64,000 nt of DNA. Source: Nocardia transvalensis NBRC 15921. Its GTDB lineage: Bacteria > Actinomycetota > Actinomycetes > Mycobacteriales > Mycobacteriaceae. The notes under the pieces were generated by a model. That model saw nothing but the letters and a program-made list of their open reading frames with translations. It did no database searches and was not told the origin of the DNA. The position numbers and the translations under genes were made by a program. The stretch is from positions 1 to 64,000 of the forward strand of contig NZ_BAGL01000033.1 in assembly GCF_000308875.1 (NCBI RefSeq), in the 5' to 3' direction. Below are positions 22,000-31,777 of this stretch, piece by piece (position 1 is the stretch's first letter; each line of letters opens with the position of its first letter).

Positions 22000-23049
22000 A
22001 TGCCTGTATACATCCTGCCCGGAACGGAAGTCGGACCCCGTCGCGCCCGGATTCTCGGTTTCGGCGCGCTCGTCCTCGCCGTGCTGGTCGTCGTCGGGTG
22101 GCGGGTGATGCCGGACAACCCGCCCGCCGACCAGATCCATGTCGCGCTGCTGACCGGCCACGTCGGCGAGGGCATCGCGTCGGGGACCGACGTCCGGCTC
22201 GACGGTGTGCGCGTCGGCTCCGTCGGCGCCATCGCTACCGAGGGCCCGGGGCGGCAGCGCGTCGAGCTGACCCTGGCCGGCTCGCAGCTGTTCGGGCTGA
22301 CCAACGCGCTGTCGATCGACTACGTGCCGGGCAACCTCTTCGGAATCAGTGCGCTGCAACTCCATTCGCGACCCGGCGGCACGGCGCTCGGGAACGGGGC
22401 GACGGTCGACCTGACCGGCGACGCCGACCGCGTCCAGGACGCCACGCTCTCGGCGCTGCTGGACGCGACCGGCAAGCTCACCGCGGGCGTGCTCACCCCG
22501 AAACTCTCCGAACTGCTCGCCCAGGTGTCGCGGGACGTCAGCGCCTTCACGCCGCTGCTGCAGGCGATCGGCGCGACGGCGCGCGCGTTCGCCGAAACCC
22601 AGCAGCTGCCGCCGTCCGTCCTGTTCGATCGGTACGGATCCGCGCTCCAGGGCGTCCCGCCGCTGATCGACGGCGGGCTGACCGTGCTGCGGGCCGCGTA
22701 CACCAACGAGTACCTGAAGTCGCCGGAACACATCGCGCGCTACCGGCAGATGTTCTCCGAATTGCAGTACAACCTGCTCCCGGCCGTCATGGCGGCATCC
22801 GGTGTGGGACAGCAGTATTTCGGTGATTTCATCCCGATCGCCACCACGGTCCTGGACCGGCTGTCCTCGTCCGTCGGCGATCCCGAGCGCTCCGGGCAGC
22901 AGCTGAGCGAATTGCTCGATCGGCTGGGCGGGGCGTTCCACGACACACCCGACGGCCCGGTGCTGAATGCCCGAATCGACCTGGTGCCCGGAGTGGCGGG
23001 GCCATTGGCGGCCCAGCTCGGGCCGCAGGCTCTGACGGGAGGGCACTGA
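22000..23049 (+). CDS. mceA: MceA-family substrate-binding/tunnel protein
   Basis: 349 residues: an N-terminal membrane anchor (residues about 17-36), then an MCE/MlaD domain (VALLTGHVGEGIASGTDVRLDGVRVGSVGAI) and a long helical region expected to form the tunnel through the cell envelope. The stop of yrbE B (21993-21995) provides part of a TGAGG ribosome site four bases before ATG 22000. Acts with five paralogues downstream. Confidence 0.92.
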   Translation: MPVYILPGTEVGPRRARILGFGALVLAVLVVVGWRVMPDNPPADQIHVALLTGHVGEGIASGTDVRLDGVRVGSVGAIATEGPGRQRVELTLAGSQLFGLTNALSIDYVPGNLFGISALQLHSRPGGTALGNGATVDLTGDADRVQDATLSALLDATGKLTAGVLTPKLSELLAQVSRDVSAFTPLLQAIGATARAFAETQQLPPSVLFDRYGSALQGVPPLIDGGLTVLRAAYTNEYLKSPEHIARYRQMFSELQYNLLPAVMAASGVGQQYFGDFIPIATTVLDRLSSSVGDPERSGQQLSELLDRLGGAFHDTPDGPVLNARIDLVPGVAGPLAAQLGPQALTGGH

Positions 23050-24056
23050 TGTCGACCCGGTCGCTGCTGATCCGAGTCTCGATCGTCGTGGCGCTGATGG
23101 CCGTGGCGCTGGCGGCGGTGTTCCGCGTGGTCGAACGACCGGTAGCGGGGGATACCGACACCTACACCGCGATGTTCACCGATGCCAACGGCCTGCGCCT
23201 CGGTGACGATGTGCGGTTGCACGGGGTCCAGGTCGGCAAGGTGCGCGCGGTCGAACTGTCGGGCACGCTCGCGCGGGTGCGGTTCACGGTGGAGCGCGCG
23301 CATCCGCTGTTCACCGAGAGCAGGCCCGCCATCCGCTATCAGAATCTTTCCGGTTTCCGCTATCTGGACATCGAACAGCCCGATCAGCCCGGGACCCGGC
23401 GGAATCCGTCGGCGGTCTTCGGCACGTCGGAGACCGTCCCGGCATTCGACATCACGACCCTGTTCAAGGGTCTGCAACCGGTGCTGGCGGAACTGTCGCC
23501 CGACGATCTCAACCGGTTCGCGACCAGCATGCTCGCCGTGATCCAGGGCGACGGAACGGGTCTGGGCCCGGCGCTGGACGCGATCGAGAAGCTGAGCCGC
23601 CTCGCCTCCGACCGCCAGGCGGTGCTGTCGACCCTGGTCGGCAATCTCGGGCAGATCGCCGATCACCTCGGCGGCCGATCGGGTAACGCCATGAAACTGC
23701 TGAGCAATCTGACCGGCCTGTTCACCGCGATCGCCGAGAAGCTGCCCGGCCTCGTCGACTTCTCCTACGCGATCCCGCCGGTGCTGCAACCGATTCGGGA
23801 CATCATGAACTTGCTGGGGGTGACCGGCGACCGCAATCAGGACCTGGACGCCCTGCTGCACAACGTCTTTCCCGCACCGCAGGAAGCGGCGAACGTCTTC
23901 GGTCGGCTGCCCGGCCTGATCCAGACCATCGCGTCGACGCTCCCGCCGACGGGACGCGACGCGCAGATGACCTGCTCGCACGGCGCGGCCGTCGCCCCGC
24001 CCGCGCTCCAGGTACTCCTTGCCGGACAAAGGATTACGCTATGCCACCCGTCATGA
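23049..24056 (+). CDS. mceB: MceB-family protein
   Basis: 335 residues: N-terminal anchor (LIRVSIVVALMAVALAAVFRVV), MCE domain (DANGLRLGDDVRLHGVQVGKVRAVEL), then a helical tail ending in a Cys-containing segment (MTCSHGAAVAP...ITLCHPS) like other MceB proteins. The start overlaps the mceA stop (TGATG). It overlaps mceC by 16 bp. Confidence 0.92.
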   Translation: MSTRSLLIRVSIVVALMAVALAAVFRVVERPVAGDTDTYTAMFTDANGLRLGDDVRLHGVQVGKVRAVELSGTLARVRFTVERAHPLFTESRPAIRYQNLSGFRYLDIEQPDQPGTRRNPSAVFGTSETVPAFDITTLFKGLQPVLAELSPDDLNRFATSMLAVIQGDGTGLGPALDAIEKLSRLASDRQAVLSTLVGNLGQIADHLGGRSGNAMKLLSNLTGLFTAIAEKLPGLVDFSYAIPPVLQPIRDIMNLLGVTGDRNQDLDALLHNVFPAPQEAANVFGRLPGLIQTIASTLPPTGRDAQMTCSHGAAVAPPALQVLLAGQRITLCHPS

Positions 24057-25042
24057 GAACCGACGCCGAACGCCGTCGCGCCGAGTTGCGCTGGGGGCTG
24101 GCCGCCATCGGGGGAGCCCTGGTGCTCGTCGCGGCCATCGGCGTGGTGTACCTGACGGGCACCACGCCCGAGCGGACCTATTCCGCGGATCTCGCGCAGG
24201 CCGGATCCATCCGGCCGGGCGACGACGTCCGCGTCGCGGGCGTGCCCGTGGGCAAGGTGAAATCGCTGACGCTGCAACCCGATCGGGTCCGGATGACGTT
24301 CACGGTGTCCGACGAGGTGTCCGTCGGGGACGCGACCACGCTCGACATCCGGATGCTCACCGTGGTCGGTGGCTACTACCTGGCCGTTCAGCCCGCCGGG
24401 GCGAAACCCCTGGGGTCGGCGGTGATTCCGCAGGATCGCGTCACCATTCCCTACAACCTGACCCAGGCGTTCCAGGATGCCGTGCAGCCGGTTCAGCAGC
24501 TCGACGGCGGAGCGTTCCGGAAGGATCTCGCCGCGCTGGCCACCTCGATCGATGCCAGCCCGGATGCCGTGCGCACGGCCCTGCGCGCGGCGGGGGACCT
24601 GGTCGCGATCATGGACAAGCAGAACGCCGACATCTCCGGCACCCTGTCCATCGCCGACGAGTACCTGGCGGCCCTGAACGCGAATTCCGCGGTGGTGCTG
24701 CGGTTCCTGAACTCGCTGCGCAGCCTCGAGTCGCTGGTGCAGAACAACAAGACGCAGGTCCGCCAGTCCCTGGAGGACCTCGCCGCGGTCCTGCACGGCT
24801 TCGCGCCGTTCGGCCGCGTCTGGGACGAGACCCTGAAGCAGCGCGTCCAGCCCCTCGCGGACGCGGTGCCCAAGCTGGAGGAACTCGGCACTCAGCTCGG
24901 CGCACTACTCGATTCCCTCCGCAGCGCGGAGCAACGCCTACTGCCCTACCTCCCCCCGGACGGCGGCGTCACCGTCGACCAGTCGGGGACGACGATCCAG
25001 CCTTCCGCGGTGTGTGTGCCGGTGCCGGGGGGTGGATGCTGA
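24041..25042 (+). CDS. mceC: MceC-family protein
   Basis: 333 residues with one N-terminal membrane helix, an MCE domain (LAQAGSIRPGDDVRVAGVPVGKVKSL) and a helical tail ending CVPVPGGGC. AAGGA seven bases ahead supports ATG 24041; a second ATG at 24053 would give an ATGA overlap with mceB instead. Expected to sit in the heteromeric Mce ring. Confidence 0.92.
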   Translation: MPPVMRTDAERRRAELRWGLAAIGGALVLVAAIGVVYLTGTTPERTYSADLAQAGSIRPGDDVRVAGVPVGKVKSLTLQPDRVRMTFTVSDEVSVGDATTLDIRMLTVVGGYYLAVQPAGAKPLGSAVIPQDRVTIPYNLTQAFQDAVQPVQQLDGGAFRKDLAALATSIDASPDAVRTALRAAGDLVAIMDKQNADISGTLSIADEYLAALNANSAVVLRFLNSLRSLESLVQNNKTQVRQSLEDLAAVLHGFAPFGRVWDETLKQRVQPLADAVPKLEELGTQLGALLDSLRSAEQRLLPYLPPDGGVTVDQSGTTIQPSAVCVPVPGGGC

Positions 25043-26145
25043 TGTGGGCACGAATCCTCGGATCGCGCGGCCTGATGTCCGCCACGGTGATCGTCGTTCT
25101 CGTACTCGCCGGCGTCGCTGTCCTGAAGGTGACCAAATCGGAACCGGCGATGCGCAGCTACTGCGCCGAGATGCCGGACAGCGTCGGGCTGTACGAGGGG
25201 AGCGCGGTCACCATCATGGGCGTGCCGGTCGGCCGGGTGAGCGAGATCCGGCCCGACGGCCCGACCGCCCGCGTGCGGTTCACCGTCCCCGAAGACCGCA
25301 AGCTGCCGCCGGACGTCGGCGCGGTGACGGTGAGCGACACCCTGATCGCCGACCGGAAGCTGGCTCTCGTCGGCCCCGAACCCGCCGGCCCGGGCTGGGA
25401 TTCGGGCCGGTGTATCACGAGAACCCTGACCCCCAAGAGCCTGACGCAGACGTTCACCGCCCTCGCGGGTCTCGCCTATCAGCTCAACGGCGCGGGCGAT
25501 CCCGCGCAACGCACCGCGGTCGGCTCCGGACTCGAGGCGCTGGAGCGGGCGACCTCCGGATCCGGCGACCAGATCAACGCCATGGTCCTCCAGCTCAGCC
25601 GGGCGCTCGCCGCCCCGGACGCGGCCGTCGGCCATATCGGGCAGCTGATCGACGCATTGAGCGAACTGGCGCACAAGGCCCGCGGATCCTGGTCCGACGT
25701 GCAGGAGTCGGTCAGCGGGCTCACCCAGACCTTCGCCGATATCAACGTCATGGCGATCCCGCAGATCGTGCAGATCGTCGGCGCCCTCGCCGAGGTGCTC
25801 CCGCAGCTCAACGACGTCATCACCCTGATCGGCACGCCCACCGTGCGGGCGCTGAACTCGATTCCCGATCTGCCCCGGCTGATCACGGCCGGCGTGGGCT
25901 CGCTCTCCGATGTCATCGAGATGGCGCCCGCGATCGCGAACGGATTCGCCACGGCCGCCGACCCGGCGACCGGGCAGCCGACCATCGGCTACGCGCCACC
26001 GAAAATCGCCTTACCGCAACAGGATACGACCCAGATCTGTGCCGCCGTGCAGGCGATCACGGGGCAGCAGTGCGGGCGATCCGAGAACGGCGCGGTCACG
26101 GTGCCCACCGTGCCCCTGCTGCTGGCGGCGGTGAGCGCGCGATGA
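25042..26145 (+). CDS. mceD: MceD-family protein
   Basis: About 367 residues. N-terminal hydrophobic helix (LMSATVIVVLVLAGVAVLKV), MCE domain (VGLYEGSAVTIMGVPVGRVSEI), then amphipathic helices and a short C-terminal region with two cysteines (ICAAVQAITGQQC). The start codon overlaps the mceC stop (TGATG) and a G-rich site lies upstream; ATG 25036 is an alternative. Component of the same importer. Confidence 0.92.
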   Translation: MWARILGSRGLMSATVIVVLVLAGVAVLKVTKSEPAMRSYCAEMPDSVGLYEGSAVTIMGVPVGRVSEIRPDGPTARVRFTVPEDRKLPPDVGAVTVSDTLIADRKLALVGPEPAGPGWDSGRCITRTLTPKSLTQTFTALAGLAYQLNGAGDPAQRTAVGSGLEALERATSGSGDQINAMVLQLSRALAAPDAAVGHIGQLIDALSELAHKARGSWSDVQESVSGLTQTFADINVMAIPQIVQIVGALAEVLPQLNDVITLIGTPTVRALNSIPDLPRLITAGVGSLSDVIEMAPAIANGFATAADPATGQPTIGYAPPKIALPQQDTTQICAAVQAITGQQCGRSENGAVTVPTVPLLLAAVSAR

Positions 26146-27233
26146 GGAGGGTGCTGTTCGTGTTCCGGCGCAGCGGAATTCCCGCCCTGCTCGTCGCCGT
26201 CCTCGCACTGGCGTCCGCCGGCTGCGATGTGCAGCCGGCCGAGATCCCTGTCCCCGGAAGCGGAGTCGGCGGACAGACCTACCACCTGCGGATTGAATTC
26301 GCCGACGTACTCAACCTCCCGCGCGGCGCCAAGGTCATCGCCGACGGCGTCCGCGTGGGCGAGCTGACCGATGTCACCCTCGTCGACGCCGTTGCGGCAC
26401 AACCCGATCGCCCGGCCGTGCCAGGCCACGTCGTCGCGGACGTCGAGATCGCGAAATCGGCCCACCTGCCCGTCGGCACCACCGCCCAACTGCGGCAGGA
26501 GACACCGCTGGGCGACGTCCACATCGCCCTCACGGCGCCGCCCGCAGCCACCGCCATGCTCGGCCCGGACGCGACCATCCCGTTGTCGGACACCAGCCAG
26601 TCCCCGCCCATCGAGGACATCATGGCGCGACTGGCCGTCTTCGTCGGCAGCGGTGCGATCAGTGATCTGCAGGCCATCGTCCACAAGCTCAACGGCGTCA
26701 TGCCCCAGGACCCCCGCGATACCGCCCGCATCGCCGGAATACTCGGCGGCGACTTCACCGACCTGGCCGACAACCAGAACTCCATTCACAACCTCGTCGC
26801 CGGATTGCAGGCCACCGTCGACGACGGATTACTCGGACACACACCGGATTTCGACCAGTTGCTCACGGCCGAGGGCGTGCAGCACACGACCGATTCCATC
26901 GAGACGACGATCAGTGTCATCTTCGTGCTGACCGCGCTGGGCCCGCTCGCGCCCGCCGTCGCCTGGCTGGGACCGCTGTTGCAGTCGCTCGACGGCACCG
27001 CCCGCGCCGCGATACCGATGCTGTTCGGCGCCCGCCCGCTCGACACCACCTCGCCGTCCGCCCTGAAGAAGCTCGTGGACCTCATCCAGAACAAGATCAT
27101 TCCCTTCGCCGACCGCGGCCCGAAGGTGAACCTCGTCGGCGTCGGCTCGCCGGAGCCTGCCCCCGCGATGTCGCCGGAGGAGCAGACCGGCCGCATCATC
27201 GATGTCCTGCGGATGATCGGAGCAGTCCGATGA
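26142..27233 (+). CDS. mceE: MceE-family lipoprotein
   Basis: 363 residues. It starts with a lipoprotein signal peptide ending in the lipobox LASAGC (Cys28), as is usual for the fifth mce gene. Then comes an MCE domain (FADVLNLPRGAKVIADGVRVGELTDV) and a helical tail. ATG overlaps the mceD stop in an ATGA. Lipid anchoring of this subunit is a known feature of Mce complexes. Confidence 0.93.
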   Translation: MRRVLFVFRRSGIPALLVAVLALASAGCDVQPAEIPVPGSGVGGQTYHLRIEFADVLNLPRGAKVIADGVRVGELTDVTLVDAVAAQPDRPAVPGHVVADVEIAKSAHLPVGTTAQLRQETPLGDVHIALTAPPAATAMLGPDATIPLSDTSQSPPIEDIMARLAVFVGSGAISDLQAIVHKLNGVMPQDPRDTARIAGILGGDFTDLADNQNSIHNLVAGLQATVDDGLLGHTPDFDQLLTAEGVQHTTDSIETTISVIFVLTALGPLAPAVAWLGPLLQSLDGTARAAIPMLFGARPLDTTSPSALKKLVDLIQNKIIPFADRGPKVNLVGVGSPEPAPAMSPEEQTGRIIDVLRMIGAVR

Positions 27234-28186
27234 AAACCCGTGCGGCAGTGTCGCTGTCCGCCATCGCGGCGGTGCTGATCCTCGGCGTCGGCTACATGGC
27301 AGTCGGCGTCCTGCACCTCGACCCGCGCCGCGCGTACATCACCGCCGACATGCACCTCGACAACTCGGGCGGGCTCGGGCCGAACGCGCCCGTCCTGCTC
27401 GACGGTGTGCAGGTCGGCCGCGCCGAGGAGGTGCGCAAGCAGGCCACCGGCGTGCTGGTGCGGCTGCGGATCGACGACCGCTACCGCATCCCGCTGACCA
27501 GCGGCGTGCGCATCGAGCAGATGTCGGCGCTCGGCGAGCCCTACATCCAGTTCTCCCCGGACAGCGCCGCGGGACCATATCTCGCCGACGGCAGCACCGT
27601 CCCGACCGACCGTATCCGGATGCCGACGACCATCACCGAGGTCGCCGCCCGATTCGTCCAGCTGCTGGGCCAGATGCATCCCGAGACCATCGAGAAACTG
27701 GTCGGCACCTTCGACCACGCGCTGGCCGGAACGGACACCGCCGTACAGACATTGGAACGGTCGACCAACCTGCTGGCGGCCACATTGCTCAGCCGCACCC
27801 CGACCATTCGCCGGCTCTTCGACGATATGCAGGCACTGGGCGGGAACATCGACTGGCTGGGTCCGGGACTGGCCGGCGGCGGCCCGGAGTTCGGCGCGTT
27901 CGGCCAGGCGCTCAGCGATATCGTCCAGCAGGCGTCCGGCCTGGTGGAGGCCCGTCCGGTCGACTCCTACTACACCGGCGACGGTGTCGCGCCGTTCATG
28001 AAGGAGCTGAGGGCGTTCTTGACCAAGATCGGTCCCGGCGTGGCCCCGCTGGCGCCCGTGCTGGCCCCCGTCGTCGACGACGCGGCCCGGCGCGCGCCCC
28101 GGCTCGATGTCGGCGCGCTGATCGACCAGGCACTGCACGGTGTCGATCCCGACGGCACGGTGCACTTCCGCATCACCACCAAATAG
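27230..28186 (+). CDS. mceF: MceF-family protein
   Basis: 318 residues: N-terminal membrane helix, MCE domain (LDNSGGLGPNAPVLLDGVQVGRAEEV), helical tail. It is shorter than many MceF proteins, which often carry long proline-rich C-termini. ATGA overlap with mceE. The ring genes are thus all present in canonical order A-F with intact frames. Confidence 0.92.
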   Translation: MKTRAAVSLSAIAAVLILGVGYMAVGVLHLDPRRAYITADMHLDNSGGLGPNAPVLLDGVQVGRAEEVRKQATGVLVRLRIDDRYRIPLTSGVRIEQMSALGEPYIQFSPDSAAGPYLADGSTVPTDRIRMPTTITEVAARFVQLLGQMHPETIEKLVGTFDHALAGTDTAVQTLERSTNLLAATLLSRTPTIRRLFDDMQALGGNIDWLGPGLAGGGPEFGAFGQALSDIVQQASGLVEARPVDSYYTGDGVAPFMKELRAFLTKIGPGVAPLAPVLAPVVDDAARRAPRLDVGALIDQALHGVDPDGTVHFRITTK

Positions 28187-28210
28187 CCCAGCCCGGCAGA
28201 GGAGGACATC

Positions 28211-28813
28211 ATGGTCACGGCGACGGACGAGAAGGACACCGCGGCGGAGACGGCGGACGAACCGGCCGCACCCGCCCGCGGCGGCACATCGATCACCATG
28301 TCGTTCCGGCTGTCGACGGTCCTGACCGCGCTCGCGCTCGCGGCCCTGCTCGTCGTCGCGGTGGTCTTCGGCTGCCTGTACTGGTCGGCGCGGTCGACCC
28401 TCGCCGACCGCGACGCCGCGCAGGCCGACGACACCCATGCCGAGACGATCGCGTCGAACTACGGTGTCGGGGCGTCCACCATCGACTTCCACGACGTCAA
28501 GGGCTGGATCGGCCGCCTGAAGGAGGGGACCAGCCCGCAGCTGGCCGCCAAATTCGACGCCACCGCACCGCAACTCGAACAGATCCTGCTGCCCCTGCAA
28601 TGGACTTCGAAGGCGACGCCGCTGTCGGCGGCCGTCACCTCCGAATCCGGCGGCATCTACAAGGTGAACGCCTATCTGGACGTGAATTCCACCAGCGCGC
28701 AGACTCCCGACGGGGCCCGCACGACCGTCACCTATTCCCTGACCATCGACCGCAATTCGGGATGGAAGATCACCGATGTGGGCGGTCTCCAGAACGCGCT
28801 GCCCACGAAGTAG
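28211..28813 (+). CDS. Mce-associated membrane protein (Mas)
   Basis: 200 residues: a polar N-terminus, one transmembrane helix (about residues 36-60) and an extracytoplasmic domain with the Mas/VirB8-like fold, including DFHDVKGWIGRLKEGTSPQL and the late TYSLTIDRNSGWKITDVGG. GAGGAGG precedes the ATG. Such proteins follow mce operons and are thought to stabilise the importer. Only one copy is present here; many operons carry two or more. Confidence 0.88.
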   Translation: MVTATDEKDTAAETADEPAAPARGGTSITMSFRLSTVLTALALAALLVVAVVFGCLYWSARSTLADRDAAQADDTHAETIASNYGVGASTIDFHDVKGWIGRLKEGTSPQLAAKFDATAPQLEQILLPLQWTSKATPLSAAVTSESGGIYKVNAYLDVNSTSAQTPDGARTTVTYSLTIDRNSGWKITDVGGLQNALPTK

Positions 28814-28819
28814 CCGGGT

Positions 28820-29509
28820 TCAGCGCCCGTCCAGCTGATCGGCCAGGTCGAGCAGGTCGGTGGCGTGCAGGTCGAAACGGTCCGCCGGGCCGGGCGGATC
28901 GCCGACCGGACGCGACACGTAGGCGGTGCGCAGGCCGAGCGAGGCGGCCGCGCGGAGGTCCCAGGCGTGTGCGGCGACCATCAGCAGGCGTTGCGGGGGT
29001 ACGCCGGCGACGGTGACGGCCAGCCGGTAGACCGCTTCGGACGGTTTGTAGCTGCCGGCGTCCGCCGCGGACAGGGCCTGGTGCCAGCGCAGTCCGGCAT
29101 CGGCGTTGAGCTGCAACAGCGCTGTGCGGCTCGCGTTGGACAGGGCGATCAGCGGGAAATGCCCGGCGAGCCGCGCGAGTCCGTCGACGGTGTCGGGCCA
29201 GGCCGGAAGGCGGCGGGCCGAACGGGCCAGGCTCGCCACGGCGTCCTGGTCGTCGGTCCCGGTGGCATCGGCGATCAGCCGCGCCGCCTCCAGATCGAGG
29301 ACGTCGCTGGCGTGATAGGGCCGCTCGCCGAGGACGATGCGCCGCTGCTCGTGCTCGATGTGCCGCTGCCACAACGAGAGCAACTGCTCGACCCGCGCCT
29401 CGTCCAGGGACGGGTCGAACGCGCGGATACCGGCGCGCAGGCCGCTGGGCTCGTCCACCAGCGTGCCGAGGACGTCGAATACGAGGGCGTCGATCTCCAG
29501 TTCCGGCAT
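28820..29509 (-). CDS. HAD-superfamily hydrolase, haloacid dehalogenase type II-like
   Basis: 229 residues. Motif I FDVLGTLVDE with nucleophile Asp12, motif II ALSNAS, motif III Lys in YKPSEAVYRLA, and motif IV VAAHAWDLRAAASLGLRTAYV. The last segment is the signature of L-2-haloacid dehalogenase type II. A real 2-haloacid substrate is possible but many relatives have unknown substrates. ATG 29509 is preferred; the longer frame upstream has no typical composition. Its stop is 6 bp from the mce-associated gene, convergent, with no hairpin between. Confidence 0.85.
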   Translation of the reverse strand: MPELEIDALVFDVLGTLVDEPSGLRAGIRAFDPSLDEARVEQLLSLWQRHIEHEQRRIVLGERPYHASDVLDLEAARLIADATGTDDQDAVASLARSARRLPAWPDTVDGLARLAGHFPLIALSNASRTALLQLNADAGLRWHQALSAADAGSYKPSEAVYRLAVTVAGVPPQRLLMVAAHAWDLRAAASLGLRTAYVSRPVGDPPGPADRFDLHATDLLDLADQLDGR

Positions 29510-29665
29510 GTGCGCGATAGTAGCCGGGATCACGCCGTCGTCCCCGGCGCGGCGGCGGCCGACGCGCTGGCGCCGATCCGCGTTATCGGTATCCTCGGCG
29601 TAGTGAATACCCTTGGCCCGCATCAGTTCCGCGGCGACTTCCAGGCCCCCGACGATTGTCGAGCC

Positions 29666-29863
29666 ATGGCCGGGGAATTCGATACCGTGCACGTGCAGTT
29701 GCGTTTCCGGCAGGGCGGCGCCGTCCTGGACTACCGCGCCACACCCGTCATCGCCTTCCGGCTGGCCACCGAACTCGAACCCCACGGCATCGACGTCCGC
29801 GTCGACGACGACGTCACCGACGCTCTCGCCGACCTGCCCCACGCCGAACTCTGGTCACCGTAG
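29666..29863 (+). CDS. Small conserved hypothetical protein
   Basis: 65 residues, ATG 29666: begins MAGEFDTVHVQLRFRQGG and ends PHAELWSP. Codon usage is normal for this genome (high GC at third positions), which supports it being coding. Family and function are not recognised. No good ribosome site is visible, so it may be leaderless. The 156 bp between it and the divergent HAD gene hold no other recognisable feature. Confidence 0.5.
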   Translation: MAGEFDTVHVQLRFRQGGAVLDYRATPVIAFRLATELEPHGIDVRVDDDVTDALADLPHAELWSP

Positions 29864-29960
29864 CGCCCCCTCGCCGAGGGCCGAGCCTCGAAAGGCCGTG
29901 CCTGACAGTGCCCATCGCCCACCGGGTGTCGTAGGGCGGCCGGACAGTCGCCGGTACGCC

Positions 29961-30746
29961 TCAGTCGGGGACCGCGAAGATATCGCCGAGCGGGCCGGAC
30001 GATGGTGGCCGACACCCTTCTTCCGCATACCACTCCCAGCGCAGCAGTCGCGCCCGGAGCGGTGCGGGCATGCGGCGGAGGGTGCGCGCGATCGTCGCGA
30101 ACCGGCTGCTTCCGGTGACCACGGATCGATGCTCGGCCAGTGCCGCGAGCCGCTGTGCCGCGAACGATCCGACGTCCACCTGATGGGTGATGTCGGCGCG
30201 GGCGGTATATCCGGTGCGGATGTCGTCGGTATCGCGGCCCAGCCACCGTGCCGGCGCCGTGAGCCGCAGCAGGAACTCGCGCGGCATCGTCGCATCCAGA
30301 ACCCGCTGTGTACCAGCCAGTTTCGCGGCCCGCGCGCCGACCTCGTGCACGCGGACATGATCGCGATGCCCGTACCCGCCGTTGCGGTCGTAGCTCAGCA
30401 GCACCTGCGGCCGCTCCTCGCCCAGAATCGCCGCGAGCCGCTCGGCCGCCTCCTCGGCACCGGCCCGGACGAATCGCGTGCGCCCCGGCGGATCCGGGTA
30501 AAGCACCTCACCGTGCCCGCTGTCGGCATACCCGAGATGCTCCACCCGGGCGACGCCGAGAACCCCCGCGCTGGCACGAAGTTCGCGCAACCGCGGCGCG
30601 ACATCACCCTCGAACGGCTCCACATGACCATCGGACGCGACGACGATGACCGTCCGATGCCCCGCATCGGCCAATTTCGCCAAGGTCCCACCGGTCAGCA
30701 GGATCTCGTCGTCGGGGTGGGCGTGAAAGGCCACGACGGTCGCCAT
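29961..30746 (-). CDS. PIG-L family N-acetyl sugar deacetylase
   Basis: About 261 residues with the zinc motif HAHPDDE near the N-terminus and the third zinc ligand in GYGHRDHVRVHE. The family includes MshB (mycothiol biosynthesis), Mca and lincomycin-type deacetylases; this one is not clearly any of them. ATG 30746 is chosen over the GTG/ATG seven residues earlier. It follows the DNA ligase gene by 27 bp on the same strand and may be cotranscribed, although no functional link is obvious. Confidence 0.85.
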   Translation of the reverse strand: MATVVAFHAHPDDEILLTGGTLAKLADAGHRTVIVVASDGHVEPFEGDVAPRLRELRASAGVLGVARVEHLGYADSGHGEVLYPDPPGRTRFVRAGAEEAAERLAAILGEERPQVLLSYDRNGGYGHRDHVRVHEVGARAAKLAGTQRVLDATMPREFLLRLTAPARWLGRDTDDIRTGYTARADITHQVDVGSFAAQRLAALAEHRSVVTGSSRFATIARTLRRMPAPLRARLLRWEWYAEEGCRPPSSGPLGDIFAVPD

Positions 30747-30773
30747 CCCGCCAGTATGCCCGCACACCGTATT

Positions 30774-31724
30774 TCATTGCGAGGGCGGCAGTTCGACGTC
30801 TTGCGGAGATTTGTCCGGGCGCAGGCCGCGCCAGGACGGATGCCGCAGGCGGCCGTCGCCGGTCCGTTCGGTGAACGAGACCTCGCCGACGAGTTCGGGG
30901 GCGACCCAGACGGCGTCCTTGACGTCGGCGTCGACGGCGGGAGCCGGGCGCCGCAGCGGATCCAGGCGGGCCTGGAGATCGTCGAGGGTCGCGCGGGTAA
31001 ATCCGGTGCCGACATTGCCGATGTAGACCAACTGCCCGCTCTCGTCGTGGGCCGCCATCAGCAGCGACCCGATCCGTCCCGCCCGCCGTCCCGCACCCGG
31101 CCGCCAGCCGACCACGACGACCTCCTGGTCGCGAATGTTCTTGACCTTGGTCCACAGTGGGCTGCGGCGGCCGGGAAGGTAGGGGCTGTCGCGGCGTTTG
31201 CACACGATGCCCTCGAGGCCCAGGCGGCGGGACTCGGCGAGCACCTGCGCGCCCGCCCCGTCCAGCCGCGGCGGGACCTGCCAGTGCGGACCCCGGAGGT
31301 TCAGCTGTTCGAGCAGATCCCTGCGGCGTTCGTAGGGAAGATCGATCAGCGAGCGGTCGCCGATGTGCAGCAGGTCGAAGATCATGTAGGTCACCGGGAC
31401 CGCCGCCGCCAGCGATCGGATGGTGCCCGCGTGGCGCTGGTGCATCCGCGGTTGCAGCGCCGCGAACGACGTGCGGCCGTCGGCGGTGAAGGCGACGATC
31501 TCACCGTCCACGACGAACGGCGGTCGCGCGGGTGCGATATCCGCGAGTTCGGGCCAGGCCGCGGTGATGTCCTTGTCGTTGCGCGACCGCAGCCGCAGCC
31601 GGTCGTCGATGTACCCGATGGCGCGGATCCCGTCGAACTTCACCTCGTAGTCCCACCCGGTGTCCTCGCGGGGGAGGGTGCCGGGCGTGGCGAGCATCGC
31701 CGCGTAGTGCGGGAGCCCGGTCAC
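30774..31724 (-). CDS. ATP-dependent DNA ligase (LigC/LigD ligase-domain type)
   Basis: 316 residues. The adenylylation motif EVKFDGIRA gives Lys29 as nucleotide acceptor. Later nucleotidyltransferase motifs are visible as VDGEIVAF, FDLLHIGD, EGIVCKRRDSPY and LWTKVKN. The C-terminal OB domain ends with ERTGDGRLRHPSWRGLRPDK. It lacks polymerase and nuclease domains, so it is a stand-alone ligase of the kind that backs up NHEJ or base repair in actinobacteria. GTG 31724 start. Upstream 54 bp away is a perfect 16-bp palindrome. Confidence 0.9.
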   Translation of the reverse strand: MTGLPHYAAMLATPGTLPREDTGWDYEVKFDGIRAIGYIDDRLRLRSRNDKDITAAWPELADIAPARPPFVVDGEIVAFTADGRTSFAALQPRMHQRHAGTIRSLAAAVPVTYMIFDLLHIGDRSLIDLPYERRRDLLEQLNLRGPHWQVPPRLDGAGAQVLAESRRLGLEGIVCKRRDSPYLPGRRSPLWTKVKNIRDQEVVVVGWRPGAGRRAGRIGSLLMAAHDESGQLVYIGNVGTGFTRATLDDLQARLDPLRRPAPAVDADVKDAVWVAPELVGEVSFTERTGDGRLRHPSWRGLRPDKSPQDVELPPSQ

Positions 31725-31777
31725 GACCGCCGGCCCGGCACCGCCGCGAGGACGGAGACGACCAGTGCGCCGGTGGC